A stretch of DNA of 64,000 bases from Lapidilactobacillus bayanensis (GCF_003946695.1 NZ_RHOX01000004.1:1-64000), one strand, 5' to 3'. Shown: positions 26,817 through 35,348, numbered from the stretch's first letter. Notes: generated from the letters alone by a model not told the origin. Numbers and translations are program-made.

Positions 26817-27760
26817 GATTTTGATTTACCTCCTCTAAAGCGACCAATGAAGACAACTAAAGAAATAATGACAATGAAGAAGAATAAGTAATACGATATT
26901 GCCGCTGAATAACCATAGTTGTTATATTGGAACGCCGTATTGTAGAGATACATGACAACAGTCAATAATTTACCCTGAGGAGCACCAGAACCACCAGTCA
27001 AGATTTGTTGAACATCGAAACTTTGTAAACCACCAATCATTGATGTTAAGAAAACATACAATGTTATTGGACGAAGTAACGGCATCGTAATCTTCCAGAA
27101 AATGTTCCAAGAATTCGCACCGTCGATTCTTGCAGCTTCATACAAGCTTGGTGAAATTGCAGTCATTCCCGCCATAACCATAATCATGGTATTGCCATAA
27201 TACATCCACCAGTGGATGAAACCGACGGAACCTTGTGCAAAAATTGGGTTTGACAAAAAGTTAATTGAATCATGAATCAAACCGGTTTTCAATAAGAACT
27301 GATTTAGCAAACCTGATGGATAACTTAAAAATTGGTTAAACAATGCGGAAATTGAAACGGCTGTTACTAAGCGTGGTAAATAGTACAACGCTCGCAACGC
27401 ACCTTTTGCCTTAATTCGGTTATAAGAAAAAATTGCGGATAATGCAAAGGCAAAGATAAATTGTGGAATAACACCCATAACCCACATAATCAATGTATTT
27501 TTCAATGCTTCATAAAATTGTGGATCTTTAAAAACTCGCATGTAGTTTACTGACCCGATAATTTGTGGATCCGCAAAACCATCGTATGACGTAAAACTTA
27601 AGTACAATGTATAAAGGATTGGATACAATCCAAAAATTAAAAAGACAATGAAGAACGGTGCGATGAAGAAGTAGCCATAATAATTTTTATCAAGTTTACT
27701 GTGACGCTTCCGACTCACTTTTTTTTGCGACACCTTTGAAAAATTTACCGTTTGCTGCAT
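26813..27760 (-). CDS. CUT1 sugar ABC permease, MalF-like
   Basis: A 315-residue permease with a basic N-terminal tail (KKVSRKRHSK), six helices and the coupling loop YEAARIDGANSWNIFWKITMPLLRP. A longer in-frame extension exists, but GGGGAGG lies 6 bp before the ATG at 27760 and that start gives the usual family length. The ATG overlaps the stop of the small upstream frame as TAATG, which implies coupled translation. It is the first full-size gene of the uronide locus. Confidence 0.88.
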   Translation of the reverse strand: MQQTVNFSKVSQKKVSRKRHSKLDKNYYGYFFIAPFFIVFLIFGLYPILYTLYLSFTSYDGFADPQIIGSVNYMRVFKDPQFYEALKNTLIMWVMGVIPQFIFAFALSAIFSYNRIKAKGALRALYYLPRLVTAVSISALFNQFLSYPSGLLNQFLLKTGLIHDSINFLSNPIFAQGSVGFIHWWMYYGNTMIMVMAGMTAISPSLYEAARIDGANSWNIFWKITMPLLRPITLYVFLTSMIGGLQSFDVQQILTGGSGAPQGKLLTVVMYLYNTAFQYNNYGYSAAISYYLFFFIVIISLVVFIGRFRGGKSKS

Positions 27761-27995
27761 TATAACCTCCCCTTTCGCAGCGGATGACTTTTCAAATACG
27801 AAATTATTACAGTTATCGCATAAATTAAAGCCGCTACTGCAATGATGTATCTTAGAATCTGATTGATTGGTAATTGCCATATCAGCAGTAACATGATGAT
27901 AAATGTCACAATCTCGCATGGAAACTTCCAGCCCTCATATCTGTCTGGAATGATGAAGCCTGAAAGAATCAATGCAATGACGAGAAAAAAGTCAT
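27760..27995 (-). CDS. Small two-helix membrane protein frame needing a -1 shift
   Basis: An ATG at 27995 with GGAGG 7 bp upstream opens a frame that stops after eight codons, while the adjacent frame encodes about 75 residues with two membrane helices (ALILSGFII, EIVTFIIMLLLIW, RYIIAVAALIYAITVII) and ends as TAATG on the MalF-like start. The two frames join exactly at T TTT TTC (27991-27985), a classical -1 slippery heptamer. Either a programmed shift, a one-base deletion in a T run, or initiation at TTG 27972 explains it. No family recognised. Confidence 0.45.
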
Positions 27996-28041
27996 TTGTC
28001 CACCTCCACGATGTATTGAAATCGAAAATATAATTTTAAAA

Positions 28042-28055
28042 TTTAAACGTTTAAA
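28042..28055. promoter_or_regulatory. LacI-type operator between lacI-like gene and the uronide operon
   Basis: The perfect palindrome TTTAAACGTTTAAA with the central CG typical of LacI-family operators lies in the divergent 116-bp interval. It is 56 bp from the regulator start and about 47 bp from the small membrane-protein start. A plus-strand extended -10 (TGTTATAAT, about 28075-28083) stands beside it, so the site can control both directions. Confidence 0.75.
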
Positions 28056-28111
28056 CTATAACAGCAATTTAATGTGTTATAATTATAGCAATCAATCTTA
28101 AGGAGTACCCA

Positions 28112-29110
28112 GTGCTAATGACCGCCAAAAAAGCAACACTTAAACAAATCGCAAGGCTTGCAAATGTCTCTGTCGCAACTGTCTCTTATGTCATGAACGG
28201 TCGCGATATTGTAAGCAAAGTCACAAAAGAAAAAGTCCTTGCAATTGCCAATCAACTAAACTATACACCTGACATTATGGCTCAAAGTCTGCGCACACAA
28301 AACTCGAAGCTTGTTTTCGCCTTAGTCAACACACTATCAAGTGTATTTAACACGAGTATTTTGTCAGAAATAGAAGAAGACTTTGAACAACGAGGTTATC
28401 AACTTCTAGTCTTACAAGGTGAGCTACCAGCTGTACTTAAAACTAATATTTTTGATGGTGGCATCATTTTAAACCGTGATTTTCCAACTGATCAGTTAGA
28501 AACGCTAACCGATCTTTTTCAAAATAAAATAATACTATTATCTGACATCGATCGTCTTAATAACTCCAATGTTGTTCAAATGGACAATACATTGGGCATG
28601 GAATTAGCCGTGTCTGAAATCTATAAGTCACGACATCAACGAGTTTGTTTTATTCAAGGTCTGCCAACTTCGGCCAATGACATTGAACGTTATTCTAGTG
28701 CGGAAAAGGCATATCAGCAGTTGTATCAACGCGATGATTTCCAAATTCGCATTTTCGATGCGCACTTTATAACTGAAAATGCCTATTCAATTGCAAAGCA
28801 TTTATTAGAAAATCAACTTTATGATGCGTTTGTTTGCTTCAACGACGGCATGGCTCTTGGTGTTTATCAAGCTGCTGCGGATCTTAATTTAACTGTGGGC
28901 AAAGACATTAGTGTAATTGGTTTCGATAACAGCTTCTTTGCTAAACACTTAACACCAGCACTAACAACCATTAACATTGATAAAAAACTATGGGCTCATG
29001 AAATTGTTAATAGTTATTTGACCGTTTCTCAGCCAAATCACCAACAAAAGATTACTGTTCCAACCACATTGATGCAGCGACATTCGATTGCCTTTGCAAA
29101 ACCAAATTAA
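28112..29110 (+). CDS. LacI-family transcriptional regulator of the uronide locus
   Basis: The 332-residue protein has the LacI helix-turn-helix and hinge: TLKQIARLANVSVATVSYVMNGR (about residues 9-31), then YTPDIMAQSLR. A periplasmic-binding-like effector domain follows (FDGGIILN, ISVIGFDNSFFAKHLTPALTTI). AAGGAG lies 6 bp before the GTG at 28112; an ATG two codons on is also possible. It is divergent from the permease operon with one palindrome between them, so it most likely represses that operon and itself until an oligosaccharide or its product binds. Confidence 0.9.
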   Translation: MLMTAKKATLKQIARLANVSVATVSYVMNGRDIVSKVTKEKVLAIANQLNYTPDIMAQSLRTQNSKLVFALVNTLSSVFNTSILSEIEEDFEQRGYQLLVLQGELPAVLKTNIFDGGIILNRDFPTDQLETLTDLFQNKIILLSDIDRLNNSNVVQMDNTLGMELAVSEIYKSRHQRVCFIQGLPTSANDIERYSSAEKAYQQLYQRDDFQIRIFDAHFITENAYSIAKHLLENQLYDAFVCFNDGMALGVYQAAADLNLTVGKDISVIGFDNSFFAKHLTPALTTINIDKKLWAHEIVNSYLTVSQPNHQQKITVPTTLMQRHSIAFAKPN

Positions 29111-29162
29111 TTGGTTAGTACAAAAAATGAATCAAAATCTAAGTAGTGTTGCTAATTAATAA

Positions 29163-29204
29163 GATCGCTCAGCTTGACCAGATTTTTGGTCGAACAGAGC
29201 GATC
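29163..29204. terminator. Hairpin between convergent lacI-like and phosphatase genes
   Basis: GATCGCTC at 29163-29170 pairs with GAGCGATC at 29197-29204, with TTGACCA/TGGTCGA pairing inside. T tracts on both sides are weak; it probably ends the plus-strand lacI-like message. Farther on, AAGATAA/TTTATCT before T7 near 29240-29281 is a second, weaker candidate. Confidence 0.5.
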
Positions 29205-29303
29205 TCGTTAAAACCTTCGCGTTTGAGTTTTTATCCTACGGTAAGATAAACAAACAGAATTACAATTTTATCTCATTTTTTTAAACTTCATTCATGCCAT
29301 TTA

Positions 29304-29987
29304 CTAAAAGAGTTGTTCTTTGCCCTGCTCAATATAACCAACATCGTCCATAGCTGCTACTTTAATACCGTCGGCTTCTGGAACGAGAATGGAAACACTG
29401 GCGTTGTGCAATGGCTCGGTCAATTGTTGGCCTAATGTATTCAAGATGGTCGTAATCGCATTGCCATGAGAAACAATCAGAACTTTTTCATATTGACTTT
29501 GTTTTGCTGCATTGATGACAGACTGCAAGCCGTGCATCAATCGCTTTTGTAAAACAACGTAGCTTTCACCTTCTTCAGGTGTTTGCGCATTGAATTTAGT
29601 CGCAATCCCGTCAGCAAGATCGCGCATGGTTTTGTGATAAGTAGTTACTGCGGCGCGATACGAGTCGATCTTGAATAATTCTTGAGACATGACATTTGCT
29701 GTTTCGCCCTCAAAATAGCCGAAACATTCTTCTCGAAAATCCGCACTCGTTTGCAAAGTTAGCTCATCTTGGTGAATTTCATGTAAAACTAACTTAGCCG
29801 TTGTGACAGCGCGTGTTAGATCGCTGCTATAAGCAGCATCAAAACGTAAATTCTGTTGGTTTAAGCCACGGCCTAAAGCAATCGCATCCGTACGTCCCTT
29901 AGTCGTCAACAAAGCATCCGACCAGCCTTGAGCTCGATTCGTTCGATTTAATAAAGTCTGACCATGACGCGTTAAATAAATTTGCAA
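29304..29987 (-). CDS. Histidine phosphatase / phosphoglycerate mutase family protein
   Basis: The product from the TTG at 29987 is 227 residues. It opens with the catalytic signature YLTRHGQTLLNR (His phosphorylated as an intermediate), has a second conserved part EECFGYFEGE and the second catalytic His in VSHGNAIT. Small GpmB-like phosphatases of this type remove phosphate from various metabolites. The frame continues upstream without stop into repeat copy C, but AAAGGGA before the TTG and the motif position fix the start. Confidence 0.85.
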   Translation of the reverse strand: MQIYLTRHGQTLLNRTNRAQGWSDALLTTKGRTDAIALGRGLNQQNLRFDAAYSSDLTRAVTTAKLVLHEIHQDELTLQTSADFREECFGYFEGETANVMSQELFKIDSYRAAVTTYHKTMRDLADGIATKFNAQTPEEGESYVVLQKRLMHGLQSVINAAKQSQYEKVLIVSHGNAITTILNTLGQQLTEPLHNASVSILVPEADGIKVAAMDDVGYIEQGKEQLF

Positions 29988-30052
29988 TGAACTAAATCCC
30001 TTTCTATTATTGCTAACGTATTGAAAAATATGTGACGATACAATGACGTGCA

Positions 30053-30674
30053 CTAAAACTGTTATTCTGTGGTTCTCCGCGCTTGCACAAAGGTTGGATA
30101 CGGGGTGTAGCGCGTGCCGTGAGGGAAAATAAATACTTTTGCTGGAACGTAGTGGTAAACCCACTTGATTAGGATAGTGGCAACTAAAACTGTTTTGTTG
30201 TCGTTCTTCACGCTTACGCAAAAGTTGTATACGGAACGTGTGCGTTGCCGTGGCGGCGAAAGAATACTTAGCGCCGGAACGTAGTGGGCATTGCTTGAAG
30301 CCAATTTTTGCAAAATTGTCTTCAAGACAGGTCTTGTTTGTAAGTAATAAATTACTAACAACAATTTCACCACTGAGCGGTATTTATTTTCCCTCACTAG
30401 GCAAGCAAGAGGGCAACCTTTGCGCAAGCGCTGAATTGATGAGTGGGTGAATATGCCCCAATTTTGAGAAGCATAAACTTGAAGTTTAGTTGCACTAATG
30501 CACATTCGTCAGTGCCGGAGGAAAATCGCGGTCAGCCGCGTCATTCTTGTTAGTGGTTTACCACTTACAAGAAAGTTTGTATTTGAGACAAATTTATTTG
30601 GCTCAAATCAAACTCGCAGCGTTCCACCAGCGCATTTTCCGTAGGCACGGAGAACCGCAACATAATAGTTCTAG
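30053..30674 (-). repeat. Structured intergenic repeat family 1, copy C (reverse orientation)
   Basis: Copy C runs from CTAAAACTG (30053) to AGTTCTAG (30674). The low-coordinate end module occurs twice (starts 30053 and 30184, period 131 bp). The half next to it has P2 CTTGAAGCCAAT with ATTGTCTTCAAG and P3 TTGTTTGTAAGTAAT with ATTACTAACAACAA; the other half has P2 ATTTGAGCCAAAT with ATTTGTCTCAAAT. Both P2 stems keep the C.T mismatch although the pairs around it differ from other copies. It ends 32 bp after the stop of the next minus-strand gene. Confidence 0.88.
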
Positions 30675-30705
30675 TTTCTAGCACCTTAAATCAGTGGATT
30701 ATGGC

Positions 30706-31515
30706 CTACAATTCCAAATACTCTGCTAAGAACCGACCAACGCCATCTTCATCGTTACTTAATGAAAGTTGACGTGGCACACGGCCGAGAATTTTAGGAT
30801 TGGCGTTTTTCATCGCTAAACCTAAACCGGCGTAATTCAACATTTCAAGATCATTATCATCGTCACCAAAAGCAATCACATCTTGTTGCTTGAAACCCAA
30901 CTTTTGCGTGACAAAATCAAGCGCAACTGCCTTATTAATATGCTCGGTGACAACTTCTAGAGCCGCATTTTCACCACTCCAGGAACCCCAACTTTGTACG
31001 CTAACCGGAAATTTTTTCGCTTGAATGGCAGTCCGTAACGCTGGAACATGACTTTCTTCCACAAACATTGTCACTGAAATTGGTGCCTGTTGCAATGGAT
31101 CTTTTCCTAATAAATGTTCAGGATGTGGCATGTCTGGCAAGAACGGCAAATTTGTATAAGGGCGATCCGCCAATAACATCTTTTTACCCTCAGCGACCAT
31201 CACTTTAATTGGGAAATCAGCGCGCAACGACAACAACGAGCTAACAGTTTGTGTCGGCAAGGTTTGCATATACTCGTATTCCCACGCTTGATGAGGAACA
31301 TGCACTAAGGCACCATTGAAATTAATCATCGGTGTCTGCAATTGTAGTTCATCATAAATCGGTTCACTAATGCTATCAGGACGGCCAGTGGCAACAATCA
31401 CTTTGTGCCCTGCCGCTTGTGCTGCTTGCAAAACATTTTTCGTCAGTGGTGAAAGTCGACCTTCTTGATTAAGCGTCGTGCCGTCTAAGTCTAACGCGAT
31501 TAATTTCGGTGTCAA
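30706..31515 (-). CDS. Cof-type HAD phosphatase
   Basis: The 269-residue enzyme shows ALDLDGTTLN (motif I, Asp pair at residues 9 and 11), VIVATGR (motif II) and FGDDDNDLEML (motif IV) around a large C2 cap. It is a relative of the phosphatase at 18.6-19.4 kb and should act on sugar phosphates or similar metabolites. The start is a TTG with AGGAGG 7 bp upstream. It appears monocistronic. Confidence 0.88.
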   Translation of the reverse strand: MTPKLIALDLDGTTLNQEGRLSPLTKNVLQAAQAAGHKVIVATGRPDSISEPIYDELQLQTPMINFNGALVHVPHQAWEYEYMQTLPTQTVSSLLSLRADFPIKVMVAEGKKMLLADRPYTNLPFLPDMPHPEHLLGKDPLQQAPISVTMFVEESHVPALRTAIQAKKFPVSVQSWGSWSGENAALEVVTEHINKAVALDFVTQKLGFKQQDVIAFGDDDNDLEMLNYAGLGLAMKNANPKILGRVPRQLSLSNDEDGVGRFLAEYLEL

Positions 31516-31715
31516 AATGTTCCTCCTGAAAATTCTAATAGTCTTAGTTTAGCCAATAATCAATGTAACGGCAAGATTTATTCGCAAAAAGCGGACTAAC
31601 ACTGCAAGTTGTTTGAAAACTATTACTGAATTGTTTAAAATCGACTGCGTAAATTTAGAAAATTGCGGTAAAATAAAGCCAATAATGAAATCGATTTCTT
31701 GGGGGAATTAATAAA

Positions 31716-32417
31716 ATGTCTCACGATAATTTAGCCGCTTTACCAGGTAACGCAGTAAAATATGCACCAAAGAATGCCGTACACTTGCCCAATTCACCAT
31801 TAGCAAATCAACATGTTGCTTTTTTAGGCTCCTCAATTACACTTGGTGCTGGATCACTTGATCAATCGTTCGTCGACTACTTGGTGTCCCAAGACAATCT
31901 AATTGCCGTCAAATCGGCCGTTAATGGCACCACATTGGCCGGCAAGAGTACAAATGGTTATCTTACCCGTCTACAAGATGAAATTCCACAAAACGTCAAT
32001 TACGACGCTTTTGTCTGCCAACTTTCCACTAACGATACCCGTCATGATAAACAACTGGGCCAAATTAGCGCGGGTAACCAATTAACTGACTTTGATGTTG
32101 AAACAACCACTGGCGCACTGGAATTAATTTTGGCATATGTTCAACAACATTGGCATTGTCCAGTTCTATTTTACACGTGTTTACGCACCGATAAAGACAC
32201 CGATTATCAACTGTTAATCCAACAATTATATGAATTAACAGATAAATGGGATTTTGAAATATTAGATTTAAACCATGACACTGAAGTGCAACAAGAAACA
32301 ACCGCCCATCCCGCCGCCATGCTCGACGACGCCCACCCCACCCAATTAGGCTATCGCGACATTTGGACACCACGATTCAGAAAAATTTTAACCGAAATGA
32401 TCGCCACCAAAAACTAG
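31716..32417 (+). CDS. SGNH/GDSL-family hydrolase
   Basis: The 233-residue cytoplasmic protein has the four SGNH blocks: FLGSSITLG with the nucleophilic Ser (about residues 36-44), SAVNGTT with the oxyanion Gly, LSTNDTRH with Asn, and DDAHPTQLGY with the catalytic Asp-x-x-His. It should be an esterase or lipase-like deacylase; the substrate is unknown. GGGGGA precedes the ATG. It is convergent with the TVP38-family gene, with two family-2 hairpins between. Confidence 0.87.
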   Translation: MSHDNLAALPGNAVKYAPKNAVHLPNSPLANQHVAFLGSSITLGAGSLDQSFVDYLVSQDNLIAVKSAVNGTTLAGKSTNGYLTRLQDEIPQNVNYDAFVCQLSTNDTRHDKQLGQISAGNQLTDFDVETTTGALELILAYVQQHWHCPVLFYTCLRTDKDTDYQLLIQQLYELTDKWDFEILDLNHDTEVQQETTAHPAAMLDDAHPTQLGYRDIWTPRFRKILTEMIATKN

Positions 32418-32418
32418 A

Positions 32419-32644
32419 GTGCGAAAAGCAACGGGTTGGCGGTATGAATTTAAACAGGAAGATCATTGCGTGTCAACGCAAGGAGATTCATGCTTAAATT
32501 CACTTCCGCCAGTTGCTTTGAGCACGTTTCAGTCAGAGTGCGAAAAGCAACGGGTTGGCGGTATGGATTTAAACGGGAAGATCATTGCGTGTTAACGCAA
32601 GGAGATTCACGCTTAAATACATGACACCCAGTTGGCTTGAGCAC
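32419..32644. repeat. Family 2 hairpin repeat, tandem dimer 1
   Basis: Two 107-bp units (32419-32525 and 32538-32644, period 119 bp) each form one long imperfect hairpin. Outer arms GTGCGAAAAGCAAC and GTTGCTTTGAGCAC, middle arms around TTTAAAC and GCTTAAA, and a central stem TTGCGT-GTCA-ACGCAA (GTTA loop in the second unit). The first unit starts 2 bp after the SGNH stop. Units differ at both sides of stems in matching positions. Confidence 0.85.
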
Positions 32645-32689
32645 GCCTCAAACAAGAAACCGACATTTTCATCCCGGCCCCAAACAAAA

Positions 32690-32727
32690 ACGCTGAGGAC
32701 ATTTCAATGCTAATCCCCAGCGTCTCT
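32690..32727 (-). terminator. Terminator of the TVP38-family gene
   Basis: ACGCTGAGGA at 32690-32699 pairs with TCCCCAGCGT at 32714-32723 (one mismatch); on the minus strand TTTTTG follows. Confidence 0.75.
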
Positions 32728-32754
32728 TAATCATTTTTGACCAACTATGACGAC

Positions 32755-33444
32755 TCAGCTCTGTTTACGATCTTGCTTGATTAGAATTGTCAGTGACGCC
32801 AACAAGACCATTGCCACTAAAATAAAGATTCCGACTCGTAAATCCCCGTTGTTAAATAAATTACCACCGAAGGCATAAATAAATGCAACTGGTAAACTAC
32901 CAATAATCACTGGTAACCAAAGTTGGCGTAGTGTGTAATTCAAATGCAGCGCGGTGACATCGACAAATAATGTTGAAATAAACGGTACGCTGTAGCCAAT
33001 TGTTAGCCCTAATAACGGTTGGTGCATTTTAGCAATGTCGTCAATAATTCGTGAATCATGAGCTGCAATTCTGCGCGATAGTCCGGTTAATTCGAAGATG
33101 CCAATAACGGCTAAATTTCCCAAACTAATACCCACCGCATTAATGAGGCCACCAATTAAACCACCATAACCGACACCAATTGCAATACAGACAATTGAAA
33201 TCGGCATGAATGGTATCGCCGTCATGACCGCAATCAATGTAATAATTAACGTCAAAACGAATGGGTCGCGTTGATGTTGGCGAATCGAGCGCAATAAACG
33301 TTGACCGGTTGCTTGCTGCGTTTCTTTAGAGCTATGCAAAAACGCTTGAATCTCATTTTCAAAATGGTGATATATGCCATAGATCAAGACTAAAACCAAT
33401 CCGGCTGCTAAAGCGTATAATAAGATGCGTCGCAATGTTTTCAT
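32755..33444 (-). CDS. TVP38/TMEM64 (DedA superfamily) membrane protein
   Basis: The 229-residue protein has an N-terminal helix, a charged cytoplasmic stretch and the VTT-domain pattern with re-entrant loops: FVLTLIITLIAVMTAIPFMPISIVCIAIGVGYGGLIGGLINAVG split over residues 60-105 and YSVPFISTLFVDVTALHLN near 150. Members are linked to lipid scrambling or transport across the membrane; the substrate here is unknown. Monocistronic and convergent with the SGNH gene. Confidence 0.8.
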   Translation of the reverse strand: MKTLRRILLYALAAGLVLVLIYGIYHHFENEIQAFLHSSKETQQATGQRLLRSIRQHQRDPFVLTLIITLIAVMTAIPFMPISIVCIAIGVGYGGLIGGLINAVGISLGNLAVIGIFELTGLSRRIAAHDSRIIDDIAKMHQPLLGLTIGYSVPFISTLFVDVTALHLNYTLRQLWLPVIIGSLPVAFIYAFGGNLFNNGDLRVGIFILVAMVLLASLTILIKQDRKQS

Positions 33445-33628
33445 ATTTACTCCAAATCATTAATTCTTAAATCACGCTAACTTTATTTGTCACTCGCTAC
33501 TGTTAATTATGGACTAGTTCTAGTCATAAATATAGCCAAATGGATAAACGACTCGTTGCTGACGATAATTTATCAGACAGCATCGTTGATAGTGTGTTGA
33601 AAAATAGATCGCAATTGGGAGGTACGTC

Positions 33629-34501
33629 ATGATTGAGTTAACGGACCAGATTTTGACACAAGTGATTACACCACGCCAACCAGAAACCCACAAAGGTAAT
33701 TATGGTCGAGTGTTAGTTATCGGTGGTGCAAAACTTTATGGTGGTGCAGGGATTTTAAGTGCCAGTGCCGCTTTATTAACTGGCGCAGGATTAATTACTC
33801 TTGCTTCGGATGCTGTTAATCGCAATGCCTTGCACGCGCGCCATCCAGAAATTATGTTTCTGGATTGGGCTGACACTGCAACGTTATTGGATCTGATCAA
33901 ACAAGGTGACGTGATTGTCATTGGACCTGGATTAGGCTTAGATGCGACAGCTCAAGACTTGCTCAATTTAACACTCAGCCATGTTCACGCCATGCAAACA
34001 TTGATTGTTGACGGGTCAGCCTTGACGTTGATTGCCGAACAACAGATTGACCTTGACTGCCCCGCCCAAATTATTCTGACCCCACATCAAGAAGAATGGC
34101 ATCATCTTGCCAAGATTGAAATTGCTAAGCAGACTCCTGCAACTAATCAAAAAGTACTAGCAGAGAAATTTCCTGCAACAACGATTCTAGTCTTGAAACA
34201 ACATCGCACCGAAATTTACGCCAATGGTGAAATTTATCAGAATACTAGCGGTACAGCAGCTATGGCAACCGGCGGAATGGGCGATACATTAACCGGAATT
34301 TTAGCTGCTCTGATTGCTCAATTTAAAGCACCATTATCGGCAACTCTCGCCGGTGTTTATTTACATGGTTTAGCTGGTCAATTAATTGGTGAAGAACAAT
34401 ATGTCGCCCTTCCTAGCGATTTAATCGAACAAGTTTCAGGGCTGATGAAAAAATATAGTGAAATAACTGAACAACAATCTAAAGTGGGATTTATTAATTA
34501 A
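33629..34501 (+). CDS. nnrD: ADP-dependent NAD(P)H-hydrate dehydratase
   Basis: The 290-residue protein has the ribokinase-like fold of the YjeF C-terminal domain: GRVLVIGGAKLYGGAGILSASA (split here by residues 27-48), VIGPGLG, and GTAAMATGGMGDTLTG with the catalytic Asp. It dehydrates the S-form of hydrated NAD(P)H with ADP. It stands alone, without the epimerase domain, as in many lactobacilli. GGGAGG lies 6 bp before the ATG. Confidence 0.9.
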   Translation: MIELTDQILTQVITPRQPETHKGNYGRVLVIGGAKLYGGAGILSASAALLTGAGLITLASDAVNRNALHARHPEIMFLDWADTATLLDLIKQGDVIVIGPGLGLDATAQDLLNLTLSHVHAMQTLIVDGSALTLIAEQQIDLDCPAQIILTPHQEEWHHLAKIEIAKQTPATNQKVLAEKFPATTILVLKQHRTEIYANGEIYQNTSGTAAMATGGMGDTLTGILAALIAQFKAPLSATLAGVYLHGLAGQLIGEEQYVALPSDLIEQVSGLMKKYSEITEQQSKVGFIN

Positions 34502-34662
34502 AAAACTAGAACAATTGGTTTTTTGTGTCACGACAACAGCCAACCAATGAAACTCAGATATTGATCTCGATACCATTAGGTTCACGAACAAGGAATGACA
34601 AAATCGTAGTCCCTACTTGCTTAAAAGATTGTACTTCTAATACAACATGTTATAATAAAGAT

Positions 34663-34786
34663 ATAAAAAGAAGCCTTGCGCCAACAAGACTTCTTCTAGT
34701 AGATCCGTTTAAAGACGGTTAACATCCATTTGAAACGTTATAATCGCTCAAACTTCGTCAAAAATTTCTTGGGCGGTTATTTTTTA
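34663..34786 (+). ncRNA. Type I antitoxin RNA 1
   Basis: A strong plus-strand promoter (TTGTAC at 34629-34634, 16-bp spacer, TATAAT at 34651-34656) is followed by a non-coding stretch that ends in a hairpin of ATAATCGCTCAA (34740-34751) with TTGGGCGGTTAT (34769-34780, G-U pairs only) and T6. The RNA of about 124 nt overlaps the 3' end of the toxin gene on the other strand. It also contains hairpins AAGAAGCCTTG/CAAGACTTCTT and CCGTTTAAAGACGG. The layout is that of SR4/BsrG- and RatA/TxpA-type antisense antitoxins. Confidence 0.75.
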
Positions 34787-34878
34787 TTGTCTTTGAGAAG
34801 TTCAACCACAACTTTAATTAGAGTGAGAATTAATATCCCAAAACTAATCATCAGTTGTAGTGCTTCCGATACTGACAA
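34777..34878 (-). CDS. Holin-like type I toxin (Hol_Tox / TxpA-BsrG group)
   Basis: A 33-residue peptide starting MSVSEALQLMISFG, followed by one membrane helix (ILILTLIKVVVELL) and the basic tail KDNKK. The pattern MSVxEALxLMIxFG is that of the putative holin-like toxin family related to BsrG and TxpA. The start is a TTG (34878) with AAAGGAGG 7 bp upstream; an in-frame ATG nine codons later has no such site. The message probably ends at the hairpin AGAAGTCTTG/CAAGGCTTCT plus T5 near 34667-34700, so it overlaps the whole antitoxin RNA. Over-expression would be expected to depolarise the membrane. Confidence 0.8.
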   Translation of the reverse strand: MSVSEALQLMISFGILILTLIKVVVELLKDNKK

Positions 34879-35151
34879 AGGTGCGCCTCCTTTCAACCAA
34901 AGTTTCAATACCATTCATAGGCATCAACTTCTTTCGCATCGGGATTTGCCAACCGCCTTCAACTTGTTCTACTGATTCAGATTGTAACATGGTAAGCGCT
35001 TAATTAATAGCCGCATTTAGTAACATTCTCTGCACAGCAATTATACTGAAATAACAATTAGAAAATGCTCATAACAACAAATGATCCGCAAAATTGTAGT
35101 CCTCATTGCTTAAAAGACTGTACTTCTAATACAACATGTTACAATGAAGGT

Positions 35152-35269
35152 ATAAAAAGAAGCCTTGCGCCAACAAGATTTCTTCCAGTAGATCCGTTTA
35201 AAGACGGTTGGCTTAATTTGAATGGTAACCACCCAAACTCGTCAAAAGTTGCCTGGGCGGTTATTTTTT
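35152..35269 (+). ncRNA. Type I antitoxin RNA 2 (second copy, toxin truncated)
   Basis: A direct repeat of the antitoxin region lies about 490 bp downstream. Its promoter has one change in each box (CTGTAC at 35118-35123 and TACAAT at 35140-35145, spacer 16), both away from consensus. The 5' hairpins are nearly identical to copy 1; the terminator stem TAACCACCCA/TGGGCGGTTA keeps one mismatch before T6. It could act in trans on the toxin message. Confidence 0.6.
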
Positions 35270-35303
35270 ATTGTCTTTGAGAAGTTCAACCACAACTTTA
35301 ATT
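35261..35303 (-). pseudogene. Remnant of the holin-like toxin gene
   Basis: The last 14 codons of the toxin (encoding IKVVVELLKDNKK and stop) are preserved, and similarity ends abruptly at about 35303. The start, ribosome site and first half are missing, so no toxin can be made from this copy. Confidence 0.75.
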
Positions 35304-35307
35304 GCTC

Positions 35308-35341
35308 AAAACAGGACTGGCAAAATTGTCAGTCCTGTTTT
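35308..35341. terminator. Terminator of the pseudouridine synthase operon
   Basis: AAAACAGGACTG (35308-35319) and its perfect complement (35330-35341) enclose a 10-base loop. T4 lies at both outer ends, so it can work in either direction; the minus-strand gene stops 8 bp away. Confidence 0.88.
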
Positions 35342-35348
35342 GATACCG

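Noticed and set aside
27760-27919. N-terminal extension of the MalF-like permease to 27919
   Set aside because: The extension has no ribosome site, lies in the shadow of the small membrane-protein frame and is Cys/His-rich, unlike the family.
29988-30221. Extension of the GpmB-like phosphatase into repeat copy C
   Set aside because: The catalytic signature lies directly behind the TTG at 29987 with its own ribosome site; the upstream frame is repeat sequence.
34777-34851. Start of the holin-like toxin at the internal ATG
   Set aside because: The TTG at 34878 has AAAGGAGG at 7 bp and gives the conserved MSVSEALQLM beginning; the ATG has no site.
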